From: Sodiomyces alkalinus F11
Lineage: Eukaryota; Ascomycota; Sordariomycetes; Glomerellales; Plectosphaerellaceae
Length of the DNA stretch: 64,000 nt
Assembly (NCBI RefSeq): GCF_003711515.1
Contig: NW_021167085.1
Location: 183,881 to 247,880 of the forward strand
Direction of reading: 5' to 3'
Position numbers and translations under genes: made by a program. How positions within the stretch are numbered: the first letter of the stretch is position 1; each line of letters begins with the position of its first letter. Below the pieces are notes generated by a model. That model was not told the DNA's origin. It saw only the letters and a list, made by a program, of their open reading frames with translations, and ran no database searches. Below, piece by piece: positions 45,770 to 56,663 of this stretch.

Positions 45770-46882
45770 TTACTGCTCACCAGTGCCACGAGGGAACATG
45801 GCATCAAAACGCTGAGCACGCGTCTCGGGACGAGGGCGAGAGTAGCGAAGAGCAGGAAGCACAACCGGGCTCCGAACCGTGTACCGAGGAACAGTGACAG
45901 CGGGAGCCGCAGCATGGCCTCCATCCTCACTGGCATCAGCCATCTCAGCATCATCAGCAGAGCCAGAGGTGACACCAGAAGCAGAGCCAGAACGAGAACC
46001 AGAGGCAGAGGTAAAGGTAGAGGCACGAGCATTCTTGGCAGTGTTCTGGGCGGCACGACCACGACCACCAGTAGAAGCAGCAACTCCAGCAGCGTTCTTG
46101 CCACGGCCATTACCGCCTCGAGTCTTCTTAGCAGCCGCAGGCTCGGACGTCTCAGGCTGGGACTCGGCCTCGCGCTTGCGCTTGCGGTTGGTCTTTGGGG
46201 CCTCAGAAGTCGTCTGCTCCTCGTCGGTCTCCGCAGAGTGGGAAGAAGAAGGCCCTGCCCGAGCAACATTGTCGTCGTCGGCGTTCGGGGGCGCGAGGTC
46301 CGGCTGCTGCTTGCTCTTGCGACCGGTTCCGGAGCGTCCGCCGGGATTCTTGCGCGTAACCTCCCTGCAGTACACGAGACAGGGCTCGCACACCTTGTTC
46401 TGCATGAAGAAACAGTTCAGGCACTTGGTCTTCCGGCAGCGGCCGCAGCGACGGGCACCGGGAGGGGCGGGGGGCGGTTTGTCGGCTGCCTTCGAGGAGC
46501 TCGAGGAGAGACCCGTCTCGGTGCCGCCTTCATGATTCTCATGCTCCTGGGCCTGGTGGTCACCTTCAGGCTGGTCATCCGGATCCGACTCGGGGCAGCA
46601 GATACAGCAAGAACACTGGGGGTAATTGTTGTTCTCAACCCCAGCATCCTCCACGGGCGCTTGATCAATGTTTTCATTCGGAGCAACCTGACTCTCAGTC
46701 ATCGTGACCTCCTGAGAGGCCTGATTCTTCTTGGCGGCGGACCCGGGTCCGGTGCTCTTGGTCTGTGAAAAAAGTGTCGATACATCAGTATGCATGAATA
46801 CCTATACAGCACTGGAGTAAAGACGAACGTTTTATCCACAAACAGGTGAGGGATACGTGTTCAGACTTCTTACCTTGGCCAT
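45770..46882 (-). CDS. Cysteine-rich, basic orphan protein with putative zinc-binding cluster
   Basis: Exon 1 is only the three codons Met-Ala-Lys (46882-46874). A 111-nt intron with GTAAGA donor and CACAG acceptor leads to exon 2, 46762-45770, giving 333 residues. The middle holds two Cys clusters: CSCCICCPES and, after a Pro-rich spacer, CGRCRKTKCLNCFFMQ with a following CEPCLVYC. This looks like a compact zinc-binding module. The rest is disordered and Ser/Ala/Glu-rich, with a likely nuclear localisation signal (NRKRKRE), RG motifs (RGGNGRGK) and an acidic patch. A nuclear or RNA/DNA-associated role is inferred. The 3' end is uncertain, because a GTGAGC donor just before the stop could add a short final exon. 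I do not recognise the family. Confidence 0.65.
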
Positions 46883-48451
46883 GACAGATGAAGATTAAAT
46901 CAATCCTTGCGTGAGACTTGATGGGTCCGGGTTGCCACAAGGTCGATGCAGTCGCAGTCCCACCAGTGAGAGAGGGGTAGCCGGTAGCAGTCTGATGGAC
47001 TTGGCTGTCGAGTGAGATGTGTGCAGCAGAGCCGAGAAGCTCCGAGAAGTGGCCAAGGTTCTTGAGGCAAAACAAAACCAAGTAGCGTAGTGACGGGAAA
47101 ACAAACGCAGTAGAAGAAATCTGCTTGGAGAGATCAATTCCAGGGAATCATGAGGACGCAAAGAGGAAAGGAAGCAGCACGAGGGGAGACAAACACAGTA
47201 GAAGGAATCTACTATAGGCACGTTTCTGACGACGAAGCTGTGTTTCGTAAACAAGCTTCCTTTGGACACCTTTACTGCGTGTGGAAGGGAAGAAAAGATC
47301 GAGTATCAGGCCCTGGGCGTGCGTGGGTGAATTTATACTTGTGTGCCCTGGCCGTATTTTCTGCTGTCCGGATGGCTAACGACTCGTAGGCCTCGCGTGC
47401 TCTTTCCTCAAGTGAAAGGCTCACATGATTCTGCATCTCACAAGAGAAGGCGGGTGCGGTATATGCGGGTGTGCAGCGTATGTAACAGATGAATGGATCA
47501 GTGATGGCACCGGCATGTTAGCCAGAAGAAAAGAGGATACGGAAGAAGTCGAACATTTTGGGCGGAAGTCTATGTGAGATTTTTAAGGAAGGTTATTGGG
47601 AACATCATGGAGATGGGGGATTTCATGTTGTCTACCACCTTTTGTCTGAAAGAAATCTGACATGCATAAAGGGGACTCCACTAGGTTGTGAATCTCTCTG
47701 GATACCATAAGCTCGGTCTTCTCTATACAGTTACTGTAATCAGAATAAAGCCAGAAACTCATCCAAGGGCGTTGATATCATTCAATGTGTTCACGAAACA
47801 CAAAGAAGGTATTTGTTTCTACCCATTCTGGTTGATGTAAGTCAGATATCCCAGGAATTCTCGTAAGTCTTTACCTAAACACTGCCAACCATAAAAGGGC
47901 ATGGTAACTATTCTTGTTGCTCTTTCTTACCTAGGTAACTCAGCAGTGAGTTCCTCAACTTGGCATGATCAAAGACACGAGACTCGAGGAGGAGGAACTC
48001 GGGGGGACGTTGGTATACAGCTGTGGCGGTGCATCAACTTTCATGTGGCGCTTTCATACCTTGTTCCTGTCAGCGAACGCCCACAGCCATGGCATCCAAC
48101 TCAAACCTCCGCACCAGGCATGAAACGTTTGAGAACCGAAGATATGATCTAGGTAGCACATGAACGGCCTCATAGAGGCTGCATACATTTCAAGCGGACC
48201 ATACTCGTTCGGAAACAAATGTTCAGTAGGGAGCGGAAGAACCCACCAACAGCCTCAAAGAACCCTCGCCAATCTAGCTAACAACCTTTTGCTTTTTGAT
48301 ACTCCACACCACATGCCTCGTCCATGCGGAGAAAAAGAAACCCAAACGCCGACTCCCTGATTTTGGATGCCCTCTAGGGGTATGTATAGAAGATAAGAGC
48401 TGGCGCGATGCGTTGTGAGAAGAAACAGAGTAATGTAGGCTGGGAGGAAAT
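46883..48451. other. Intergenic stretch, nothing recognised
   Basis: About 1.6 kb between two minus-strand genes. No conserved frame, RNA gene or repeat could be supported. Confidence 0.5.
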
Positions 48452-50104
48452 TTACACAGGCACGTGGGTGAAGAGGTAGGACACGGATTCGCCGTTATGC
48501 GTGCTGTGGCGAGGTTAGCCGTCTCATCTCGACGCCAGCAGGTCTTTGGGGTGGTAGAGGGCGCAGTAACGTACCGCCTGATGGCTTCGGCGAGGGTGCC
48601 GCTAACGTCAATCACCTGAAGCTTGGGGCATCGGCTGACCTTGTCGCCGAGAGGGACAGTGTTGGTAACCACGAGGGCCGAGAGACTGCTGTTGTTGATG
48701 GTCTCGATGGCGTTGCCGCTGAGAATACCGTCTGTTCAGAGTTTGTCAGTGGCGGGTTTCGCAAAGACGATTATGTGTGGCGAGGGCTGGAAGAACCAGG
48801 GCTGGGAGAACTCACGAGTAGCGATGGCCAGAATCTAGGAGACTGTTAGCTCGCGTGCAGCGAAATAGGATGAGGCAGGGAATGGGAATGGGATGGAGAG
48901 AGCTTACCTCCTTGGCGTTGGCATCCCGCAGGAGACCAGCGGCCTTGTCCAGCGTACCGCAGGTGTCGGCCATGTCATCGACGAGGATGGCCACCTTGTC
49001 GCGGACCTCACCAATGAGAACCATCCGACCTACGACGTTGGGACGGGGGCGCTGTTCAAAACGTGTAAGCGATGCGAAAACAAAAAGAAGGAAAGAAGGA
49101 AAGAAGGAAAGAAGGAAAGAAAAAAAGAAAAGATGATTTCGTGGCAGACGACGCACCTCCTTATGAATAAGGGCAAAGCTGGCATTGAGACGATCAGCAA
49201 TAGAAGTGGCCCGCTTGGCGCCTCCCGCATCGGGCGAGACGATGACGACCTGCTCGACGTTGCGATTCTCGCGGATCCAGCGCAGGACGGACGGCTCGGC
49301 GTACAGATTATCACAAGGCACGGAGAAGAAGCCCTGGATCTGCGAAGCGTGGAGGTCCATGGTGATGATGTGGTTGGCGCCGGCGGTCTGGATCATGTTG
49401 GCGATGAGGCGGGCGGAGATGGGGGCGCGGGAGCGGTCCTTCTTGTCCTGGCGGGCGTAGGGGAAGCAGGGGATGACGGCGGTGATGCGGCGGGCGCTGG
49501 CGGTCTTGCAGGCGTGGATCATGATGAGCATCTCCATGAGGCCCTCGTTGACGTCGCCGGTGGCGGCGGACTGGAGGATGTAGACGTCTTCATCGCGGAC
49601 GGATTCGCCGATGGTGACGGAGGTCTCCTGGTTCGAGTAGTTGAGGGACACGGTCCTGGCGATTTCAATGCCGAGGCTGGATGAGGGGAGGACTCGTGTC
49701 AGCACAATATGCAGTCCAGTCCCAGGCCCAGGCTCTTTGAAAGAGGGGTGAAGAAGACGGATAGTGAGAGGGAGAGTGAGATGGCGGAGGTAGAGGTAGA
49801 GGTAGAGGTAGAGGTAGAGGTAGAGGTAGAGGTGGACGCGCCGGGTCTCACTCGCACCCACTTGGCGTACCCGTACCCCAACTCTCTCCCGGCCGGGAAC
49901 CACGGCCGGGAACCGGGCGCCGAGACCCGGAGAGAACATAGGGACGGACGGCGGGAAAATTCCCACGGCGAAAAGAAGGTGGGGAATAAACAATAAACAG
50001 GACTTTGATCAAAAGTTCACTCACCGGCCGGCGACCTGAGCGCTCAGATCGGGATGGCTACTGCCGCTGAGGAGTTTGATTTCGTTGGCCATTTCTCTTG
50101 ACAT
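48452..50104 (-). CDS. Ribose-phosphate pyrophosphokinase (PRPP synthetase)
   Basis: Six exons: 50104-50025, 49676-49157, 49051-48908, 48834-48816, 48731-48575 and 48503-48452. They give 323 residues, in line with human PRPS1 (318). The enzyme transfers pyrophosphate from ATP to ribose-5-phosphate, making PRPP for purine, pyrimidine, His, Trp and NAD synthesis. Family blocks are [68 protein letters not shown] and the PRPP loop [12 protein letters not shown] (about 216-227). It ends in [16 protein letters not shown]. Exon 4 is a 19-nt microexon that restores ILAIATHGILSG. The 348-nt first intron is unusually long and holds a hexamer repeat. A second Met four codons downstream (50092) is an alternative start. 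It probably works as part of the hetero-oligomeric fungal PRS complex. Confidence 0.95.
49787..49832. repeat. Hexanucleotide repeat (GAGGTA)n in the PRPP-synthetase first intron
   Basis: About seven and a half head-to-tail copies of GAGGTA. On the gene's strand it reads TACCTC. It lies inside the long first intron and has no coding role. Confidence 0.85.
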
Positions 50105-52498
50105 GCTGCGAGAAAGAAAGGTCGCCTTGCAGGCGAAACGAGGGGAGAAAAAGAGATAATAAGGCGGGGCGGGCGGCCTGGGGGGGTAGTGTCACGGGAC
50201 TCGGGGAGGGGGGAAAAGAGAACGTTGCTTTTTCTCCGAGTGGCTGCGATGGCTGAAAAAGGTAGTAAACTGCGGCGTGCCGGAATAAGGTAGAGAGAGG
50301 GAGAGAGAGGGAGAGAGAGAAAGCGAGACCGAGAGCGAGACAGAGGTCACACTCTGTGGCTGCGACTGGTGCAGGGAAGAGTTCCGAAGGCCTGCTACCA
50401 ATGCGCGATACGACCAGTGACACGCCGATGAGGCGGGGTTAGGGGCGTAGTAGCTAGACGGGTGACGGTAGGTACGCCGACAGGAAGTGATGGATTCTGA
50501 TGCAGGAGGCGTGTGGCGGGCCACAGGGTTGAGTGGGTGAGGTGGGTGAGTGGTGAGTTGACCAACAGGGTCAACCGGGTACGACGGGACGCGGTGAGAC
50601 GTGGGAGGTGAGAGGTGAGAGGTGGGAGGTGAGAGGTGAGAGGTGGTCCGATAAGGCGGTGGAGTGAGTGTTCGATGTTCGATAGCCCTTCGTGTCGATA
50701 CCTGTAGTTTTGGCGGGCGGGCGTTGAAGCTGGTTGTTGGCGGTTGGCGGTTGAGGCTTGTTTGCCGGTCAGTCACATTCTTTGTATGGGAAGAGGAGTC
50801 GACTAACTGAAGACGTCGGGCTGATGCGGATGAGGTGGCGTTCGATTTCTTTTTGCTAGATGGTGCGACGACCCGATATCGATCTTGTATAAAACACTTC
50901 TGGTGTGTTCCGGGCAGGGCAGTATATTCAAATTGCCGCTGTGAGAGTCGGGGCTGAACGATCACGAGTTTTTCTTTCTTTTTCTTTTTTTTGGCTCCCT
51001 TGTACCGATTCGGCACATCCGGTGACGAAATCAGATCAAGATCAGAAACATCATTGGGTGGAACGGAACCATATAGTTCCGGTTCCGGTCCGGGTGCTGG
51101 GCTTGCTTCACCTTGATTCCATCCGGCTCAGCTTTCGGATTTACTCGGGTTTCTCAATCTACAAAGTACAGGACGACTGACTGATCGGCTACAGGAGGTC
51201 TCGAATCTCTCGATGACTCCAGCCAAAGAGCACATGCAACCAAGGGGTTTCGCCAGAACTAATCGACTAGTCATTCCCTTCTCTTTTCCCTCTTCATTTT
51301 CGTGTCCTCGTCAGCCGAAGCGAAGTCATAACATCATTGCACAACTGAGGGCGACTTTGGACAGTTCTTCGCATTTTGACCTCCGTCACGCAGACGCAGC
51401 AGACGCAGCAGACGCAGCAGACGCAGCCCGATCAATTGCTCCCCTCACCCTTGCTCTCACCGCTCTCACCCCGACTCTAGCAGATCGGCCAGTAGCAAAT
51501 CTGAAGTGCCAGAGTGCTCAACCATCGTCGATGTTATTAGGTAGGTATTTAGTGCTGCGGCCGTGCGTACGGTGTACCTTGACGTCGAGGCGAATATTTC
51601 TCCGTGCTTCGTAGAACAAGAAGCAATAATGAGACGAGAACGCGGGGGAGAAAGCACATGGAGCTATCAGGGCTAAATATATTCCAGCTGTCGTCTCCCC
51701 TCTCTCTAAACCCCAGGGCCTCGGCTTTCGGCACGTGGGCCTAGCACGCCTGTCAGACCACTGCAGGTGCAGAGGGAGGGTTACTGAGACAGCGTTAGTG
51801 GCGCTGCGGCTCATGGGGATTTCCATTGGGCAAGGTAGGTAACTAAACCGGGTGCGATGTCTGTCACCACGGTCGAGACCAGCGATCCGCAAACAAAGAT
51901 AAAGATAAAACTAAAATAAAAATAAAAATAAAAGCAACTACGTTGTACAGAGAGTGAGTAGGCCACTTTTGAAGCAAATGTCATGATATGTACTCTGCTA
52001 TCTGGAGAACAATCACAGGTTCCAGGTTTTACCGCGACTGTTGCGCCGACCTGATTGAGACTAGCGTTCTTGTCACTCTTGCTCAGGCACGGCTCAGTCC
52101 AAGCTCAGCCACACCCCAGTTGAAATTACTGATTGGGTATTTATGCACGTTATGCACAACGGCCAAAGAAAACGGTTCGTGGCGAAACGGTATGTGCAGT
52201 TTTGAGGAACCGGCAATCGGCTTGTCCCAACCGTTGACATAAAGCGGACGTCTCGTTTAGACGGTTCAACGTAAGACTATAATTGAGTCACTAGGTACGT
52301 CCGAGTTAATACTACTGCTGTACTGTAGCACTGCTAAAAGCAAACGCGTATCATTACAGCCATTGGCCACCCTGAGCTGCTTTTTGACAGCTACTGTCAT
52401 CCTGCTAACTCAACGCCTCTAATGTTCCGAAACCCTCACTTCGTGAACAGCTTAAAAGCATCATAGCCCGCTTCCAAAGCCTTCATTCCTTGGCCTGT
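50105..52498. other. Intergenic stretch with simple repeats
   Basis: About 2.4 kb. It contains a GA-rich tract (50291-50345), GAGAGGTGG-type repeats (50605-50648), a (GCAGAC)n run at 51391-51428 and an (AATAAA)n tract near 51910-51935. No supported gene was seen. The upstream part must include the PRPP-synthetase promoter. Confidence 0.5.
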
Positions 52499-53009
52499 CT
52501 ACCACCTATGGTGCAGCTTCTCTAAGTTGCGTATAACAAGTCGAGTGCTTGGATGGTCAGGTCCGAGGGCCTTCTCGGTCCCGGCCAGCGCCCGTAGATA
52601 TATCGCCTCTGTATTATCCAGCTTGCCTCGGGCCTTATAGAGGTTTCCCAGGTTGTTGACGGTGCTAAGAGTGGACGTGTGGTCGGGTCCGAGGGCCTTC
52701 TCGTACCCGGCCAGCGCCCGCCGGTATATCGCCTCCGCCTCGTCCAGCTTGCCTTAGCCCGCGTAAAGAAGTCCTAGGTTATTAACGGTTATAAGAGTGT
52801 CTATATAGTCGGGCCCGAGGGCCTTCTCGTACCCGGCCAGCGCCCGCCGGTATATCGCCTCCGCCTCGTCCAGCTTGCCTTAGGCCTTGTAGAGGTTTCC
52901 TAGGTTATTGACGGTGCCGAGAGTGTCCGTGTGGCCGGGTCCGAGGGCCTTCTCCTTACCGGCTAGCGCCCGCCGATATATCGCCTCCGCCTCGTCCAGC
53001 TTGCCTTAG
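52499..53009 (-). pseudogene. Kinesin-light-chain-type TPR array, broken, running into the gap
   Basis: On the minus strand, 126-nt units encode 42-residue TPRs of the form GKLDEAEAIYRRALAG(Y/K)EKALGP in pieces, followed by TLxTVNNLGNLYKA. At least four units are visible, ending in HPSTRLVIRNLEKLHHRW and a stop at 52499. In fungi such arrays form the C-terminal sensor of NACHT or NB-ARC NLR-like proteins and of Pfs- or CHAT-linked proteins. In three consecutive units the codon before GKLDEAE is TAA, where CAA or CGA (Gln/Arg) is expected; only the last complete unit has CGA. There are no frameshifts. The 5' part is lost in the assembly gap, so the effector domain is unknown. Confidence 0.8.
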
Positions 53010-53955
53010 NNNNNNNNNNNNNNNNNNNNNNNNNNNNNNNNNNNNNNNNNNNNNNNNNNNNNNNNNNNNNNNNNNNNNNNNNNNNNNNNNNNNNNNNNNN
53101 NNNNNNNNNNNNNNNNNNNNNNNNNNNNNNNNNNNNNNNNNNNNNNNNNNNNNNNNNNNNNNNNNNNNNNNNNNNNNNNNNNNNNNNNNNNNNNNNNNNN
53201 NNNNNNNNNNNNNNNNNNNNNNNNNNNNNNNNNNNNNNNNNNNNNNNNNNNNNNNNNNNNNNNNNNNNNNNNNNNNNNNNNNNNNNNNNNNNNNNNNNNN
53301 NNNNNNNNNNNNNNNNNNNNNNNNNNNNNNNNNNNNNNNNNNNNNNNNNNNNNNNNNNNNNNNNNNNNNNNNNNNNNNNNNNNNNNNNNNNNNNNNNNNN
53401 NNNNNNNNNNNNNNNNNNNNNNNNNNNNNNNNNNNNNNNNNNNNNNNNNNNNNNNNNNNNNNNNNNNNNNNNNNNNNNNNNNNNNNNNNNNNNNNNNNNN
53501 NNNNNNNNNNNNNNNNNNNNNNNNNNNNNNNNNNNNNNNNNNNNNNNNNNNNNNNNNNNNNNNNNNNNNNNNNNNNNNNNNNNNNNNNNNNNNNNNNNNN
53601 NNNNNNNNNNNNNNNNNNNNNNNNNNNNNNNNNNNNNNNNNNNNNNNNNNNNNNNNNNNNNNNNNNNNNNNNNNNNNNNNNNNNNNNNNNNNNNNNNNNN
53701 NNNNNNNNNNNNNNNNNNNNNNNNNNNNNNNNNNNNNNNNNNNNNNNNNNNNNNNNNNNNNNNNNNNNNNNNNNNNNNNNNNNNNNNNNNNNNNNNNNNN
53801 NNNNNNNNNNNNNNNNNNNNNNNNNNNNNNNNNNNNNNNNNNNNNNNNNNNNNNNNNNNNNNNNNNNNNNNNNNNNNNNNNNNNNNNNNNNNNNNNNNNN
53901 NNNNNNNNNNNNNNNNNNNNNNNNNNNNNNNNNNNNNNNNNNNNNNNNNNNNNNN
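53010..53955. other. Assembly gap (946 N)
   Basis: Undetermined bases start inside the TPR array. A near-identical tandem repeat is a typical cause of such a gap, so the real length and copy number are unknown. Confidence 0.99.
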
Positions 53956-55774
53956 TGGCCGGCAAGTGTGGTTTGGTGGAAGACTACCGCTTGCATTTGG
54001 AAATCTCGGAAGAGACAAGCGCCGGTTGTCCTCGCACGGCGTGGAATGTGCGCTGGGGAATTGATACTTGAGCACGGTGTTGGTGCCCTTGCCGAAGGGG
54101 CACGTTGGCCAGGGCAAACCTGGTCTGCCGACATATCCAATTTACTAGTCCCCCGCCACAGATAGCGCAGGGCTCCGAACCAGGCGCTCGCCGTGTACCA
54201 TGCGCGTGTGCTTTAGCTGTGCGGGTGGATGAGCGCGGCCACGGCGTGTCTCCGTCCTGACCACCGGGGCACGGCGGCAGGCGTCCTGAAGCGGCCGCGT
54301 TGAAGTCTCCGGACGCGGACGTGGCGTAGGTTCGGCTCGACCGCAGGCCGGCGCCGGGCTCGGGAGAACAGCGTGACGAACGCGGGTTCGCTCAGCGCGG
54401 ACTTTACCCGGCGCCGTGCCTGTTGCGCGCCCGCTCTGTTCCGAGAGGCTTCCTGAAGACGTCCGGCAAGTTCAGGCCGAAGAGGGGGCTTGGAAGAAGC
54501 CGTGCTTGGATGATTACTGTCAAGGGTTCCTGCGTCGCAGCGAGCCTGCAGTCGGCTTGGATGTGCACTTGCATGGGTACTCACAGCTGCTTCCTCGAGG
54601 TACCAGGGCTGGCTGTACGAAGCTTGCCTCAAGCCCGGCCGTCGTTTCTTCGGCCCAGAGACCGTGCATGTGAGCTGCTTGATCGCACAGTCGCTGTTTT
54701 GTGGTGAGCATGGCGGTGCCTCGGATGAGAACATCGCTACCCGCAATCCTCCGCCGGGCCAAGACGCGAAGCATCGCGCCGCTCTTTGCTCATTCCTGCT
54801 GGCAGATGCCAAGGCGTCCTCTCGGGCTCTTAGTTCCTGCAAAGCCACTTCGTTTTCCCTGAAGCGACTCTATTCGGAGAATGTTCGACTCGATCTGCTG
54901 CCGGAGACCGGGCACATTGCCTCGGCCGTCGCCCGTGCTGCGGCCACGCGGTTGCGCAAGTAGCCGTGGATATCAGCAAACGTGCGACTCCGCTTCGTGT
55001 CGGCTTCGGTGGTTATGGTTACGTGCGCGAGCAGTGGAAGGCAGAGGCAGGCAGCACGCATTCTAGGGTGTCTGCTCCCTTTATCTTTGGAGGGCAGCTC
55101 GCACTTGGGGGCCAAAGGCAGACTTGCATGGTGGACGCGGCCCGGGGATGCGAAGCGCCAGCCGCACCATCGGCGGTGTCGGCACCCTAGAGCGGAGCCC
55201 TGAGAATCCGACTTCGGCACCTCAAAGTCTGGCCTTGCCGGTCATCTTCGCTCCGCACGGTGTGCTGGTCGAAGCAGCGCGGAACAGCCACGATTCCGTC
55301 CCGGCGATGCTTTGTGGGTGTGTTCCAGCAATCTGAAAATAGAGCAACCGCGCTACGCCGTTCCCTTTGGGGCGATTTGCGCCTGCCGACTCGACAGTTT
55401 GGTGTCCCGTGCCGAAAATGTCACCCCGCCCCCACCTCCGCCCAAGCGTCGTAACTTCCTAGGAAGTCAGTGCTGATCGCCGCCCGCCCCTCAGCCTAGC
55501 ACAGGATGTGGGACATGCTGCATCTGTCGCCGGTTCCCGCCTGTGGCCAACTGCTCTGGCATGACCGTATCAACCAGGTCTCATGCGAGAAGCAGCTCTG
55601 AATAAACGACTAATAGCTCGAGGCAGATGCCCTGCTGCCTGCCTTGATCCCGATCGAATGGCTAAAACCGGCCGAGGACCGATGTGGCCGTTGTCTGCTT
55701 TCGACTTTGCCAACGAGCCATAAAGATGTCTCCGCCGTGCTGCGCGGTCGCTCCAGCAGCCGAGCACCGCAAAC
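53956..55774. other. GC-rich accessory stretch without a recognised gene
   Basis: About 1.8 kb after the gap. The minus strand is open from 54869 to 54213 (no ATG). It includes a coiled-coil-like piece (RFRENEVALQELRAREDAL) and then low-complexity Arg/Pro/Ala sequence. Another fragment upstream (RNRVAAARATAEAM) is in a different frame. These may be remnants of the C-terminal coiled coil of a repeat-associated protein, but they cannot be named. Confidence 0.4.
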
Positions 55775-56605
55775 ATGGAGTTCAACGTGCTCCTGGCCAT
55801 TCTTCTCGCTCTGCCCCTCTCTGGGGCCCATTCCTGGGTCGAGCGCCTTAGACGCCTCGGCTTGAACGGCACCATGGTCGGCGACCCTGGCTATGTTCGG
55901 GGCTTCGTCTCCCGCCTCGACCCGACATTCGACGACCTCCGGATGCAGCACCACCTCCCGCCCAACGGCAGGGACGCGCAGCTGGGCATCCTTCCCACCG
56001 ACCGCATCTGCAGGGACTCGCAGCGAGTTTCGCGGTCGAGTGATATGTTCCCCCGGCTGCAGGCGTGGCCCGGAGACTTCATCGCTCTGCAACATCAGGA
56101 AAACGGACATGTCACCCTCCCGGAAGCGAGTCCGCACAAGGAGCACGGCGGCACCATCTACATCTACGGCACTCCGAATCCCTCTGAGGATGACGCCTTG
56201 CTCTCCATACATCGTGTCTGGAACGCCGATGGCACCGGCGGCGACCGCCGAGGGTCCCTCCTGGCCGTCCGGCCCTTCGACGACGGCCAGTGCTACCAGA
56301 TCAACGACGGACAGATATCGATCGCCCGCCAGGAAGCGTTCAAGAAAGTCCCCGCGGATCCTCAAGGCGCCGACCTCTGGTGCCAGTCCGACATCCGGCT
56401 GCCAAGCGACGTTTGCGGTGCATACACCCTCTACTGGGTCTGGGAATGGCCTTTCAAGCCGGATGGCTTGGAGAGGCCTGCCGATATATACACAAGCTGC
56501 ATGGACGTCGATATTCTTCCGGGTATTCAGCAAGGCGAGGTTTCTTATGTCGACGGGCAGGATTTGAACTGGGCCGGAATAAAGCAGCAGATGCTCGCAA
56601 TCTGA
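55775..56605 (+). CDS. Secreted LPMO-like protein (DUF7492-type)
   Basis: An intronless, intact gene of 276 codons. The signal peptide MEFNVLLAILLALPLSGA is followed directly by His-Ser-Trp (H19), so signal cleavage would leave an N-terminal histidine. That residue forms the copper-binding histidine brace in lytic polysaccharide monooxygenases. Family-like blocks follow: LPPNGRDAQLGILPTDRIC, ALQHQENGHVTLPEASP (a candidate second His), YIYGTPNPSEDDALLSIHRV, FDDGQCYQINDGQISIARQ and YTLYWVWEWPF, then YTSCMDVDI. It matches the fungal family I know as DUF7492. Cysteines are paired (about six), as for an extracellular protein. No carbohydrate-binding module or GPI tail is present. Copper-dependent oxidation of wall or plant polymers is a hypothesis. 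It is one of only two clearly intact genes in the decayed block. Confidence 0.8.
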   Translation: MEFNVLLAILLALPLSGAHSWVERLRRLGLNGTMVGDPGYVRGFVSRLDPTFDDLRMQHHLPPNGRDAQLGILPTDRICRDSQRVSRSSDMFPRLQAWPGDFIALQHQENGHVTLPEASPHKEHGGTIYIYGTPNPSEDDALLSIHRVWNADGTGGDRRGSLLAVRPFDDGQCYQINDGQISIARQEAFKKVPADPQGADLWCQSDIRLPSDVCGAYTLYWVWEWPFKPDGLERPADIYTSCMDVDILPGIQQGEVSYVDGQDLNWAGIKQQMLAI

Positions 56606-56663
56606 TGTGTTTCAGCGTGTGTCAATGAGCTAGTTTGGAAGCCGGCTTCCGTTTATCTTAGCA

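Noticed and set aside
54213..54869. Possible coiled-coil gene on the minus strand
   Set aside because: No ATG start, a stop immediately upstream, and low-complexity composition after the first 25 residues. It is kept only as part of the unresolved accessory stretch.
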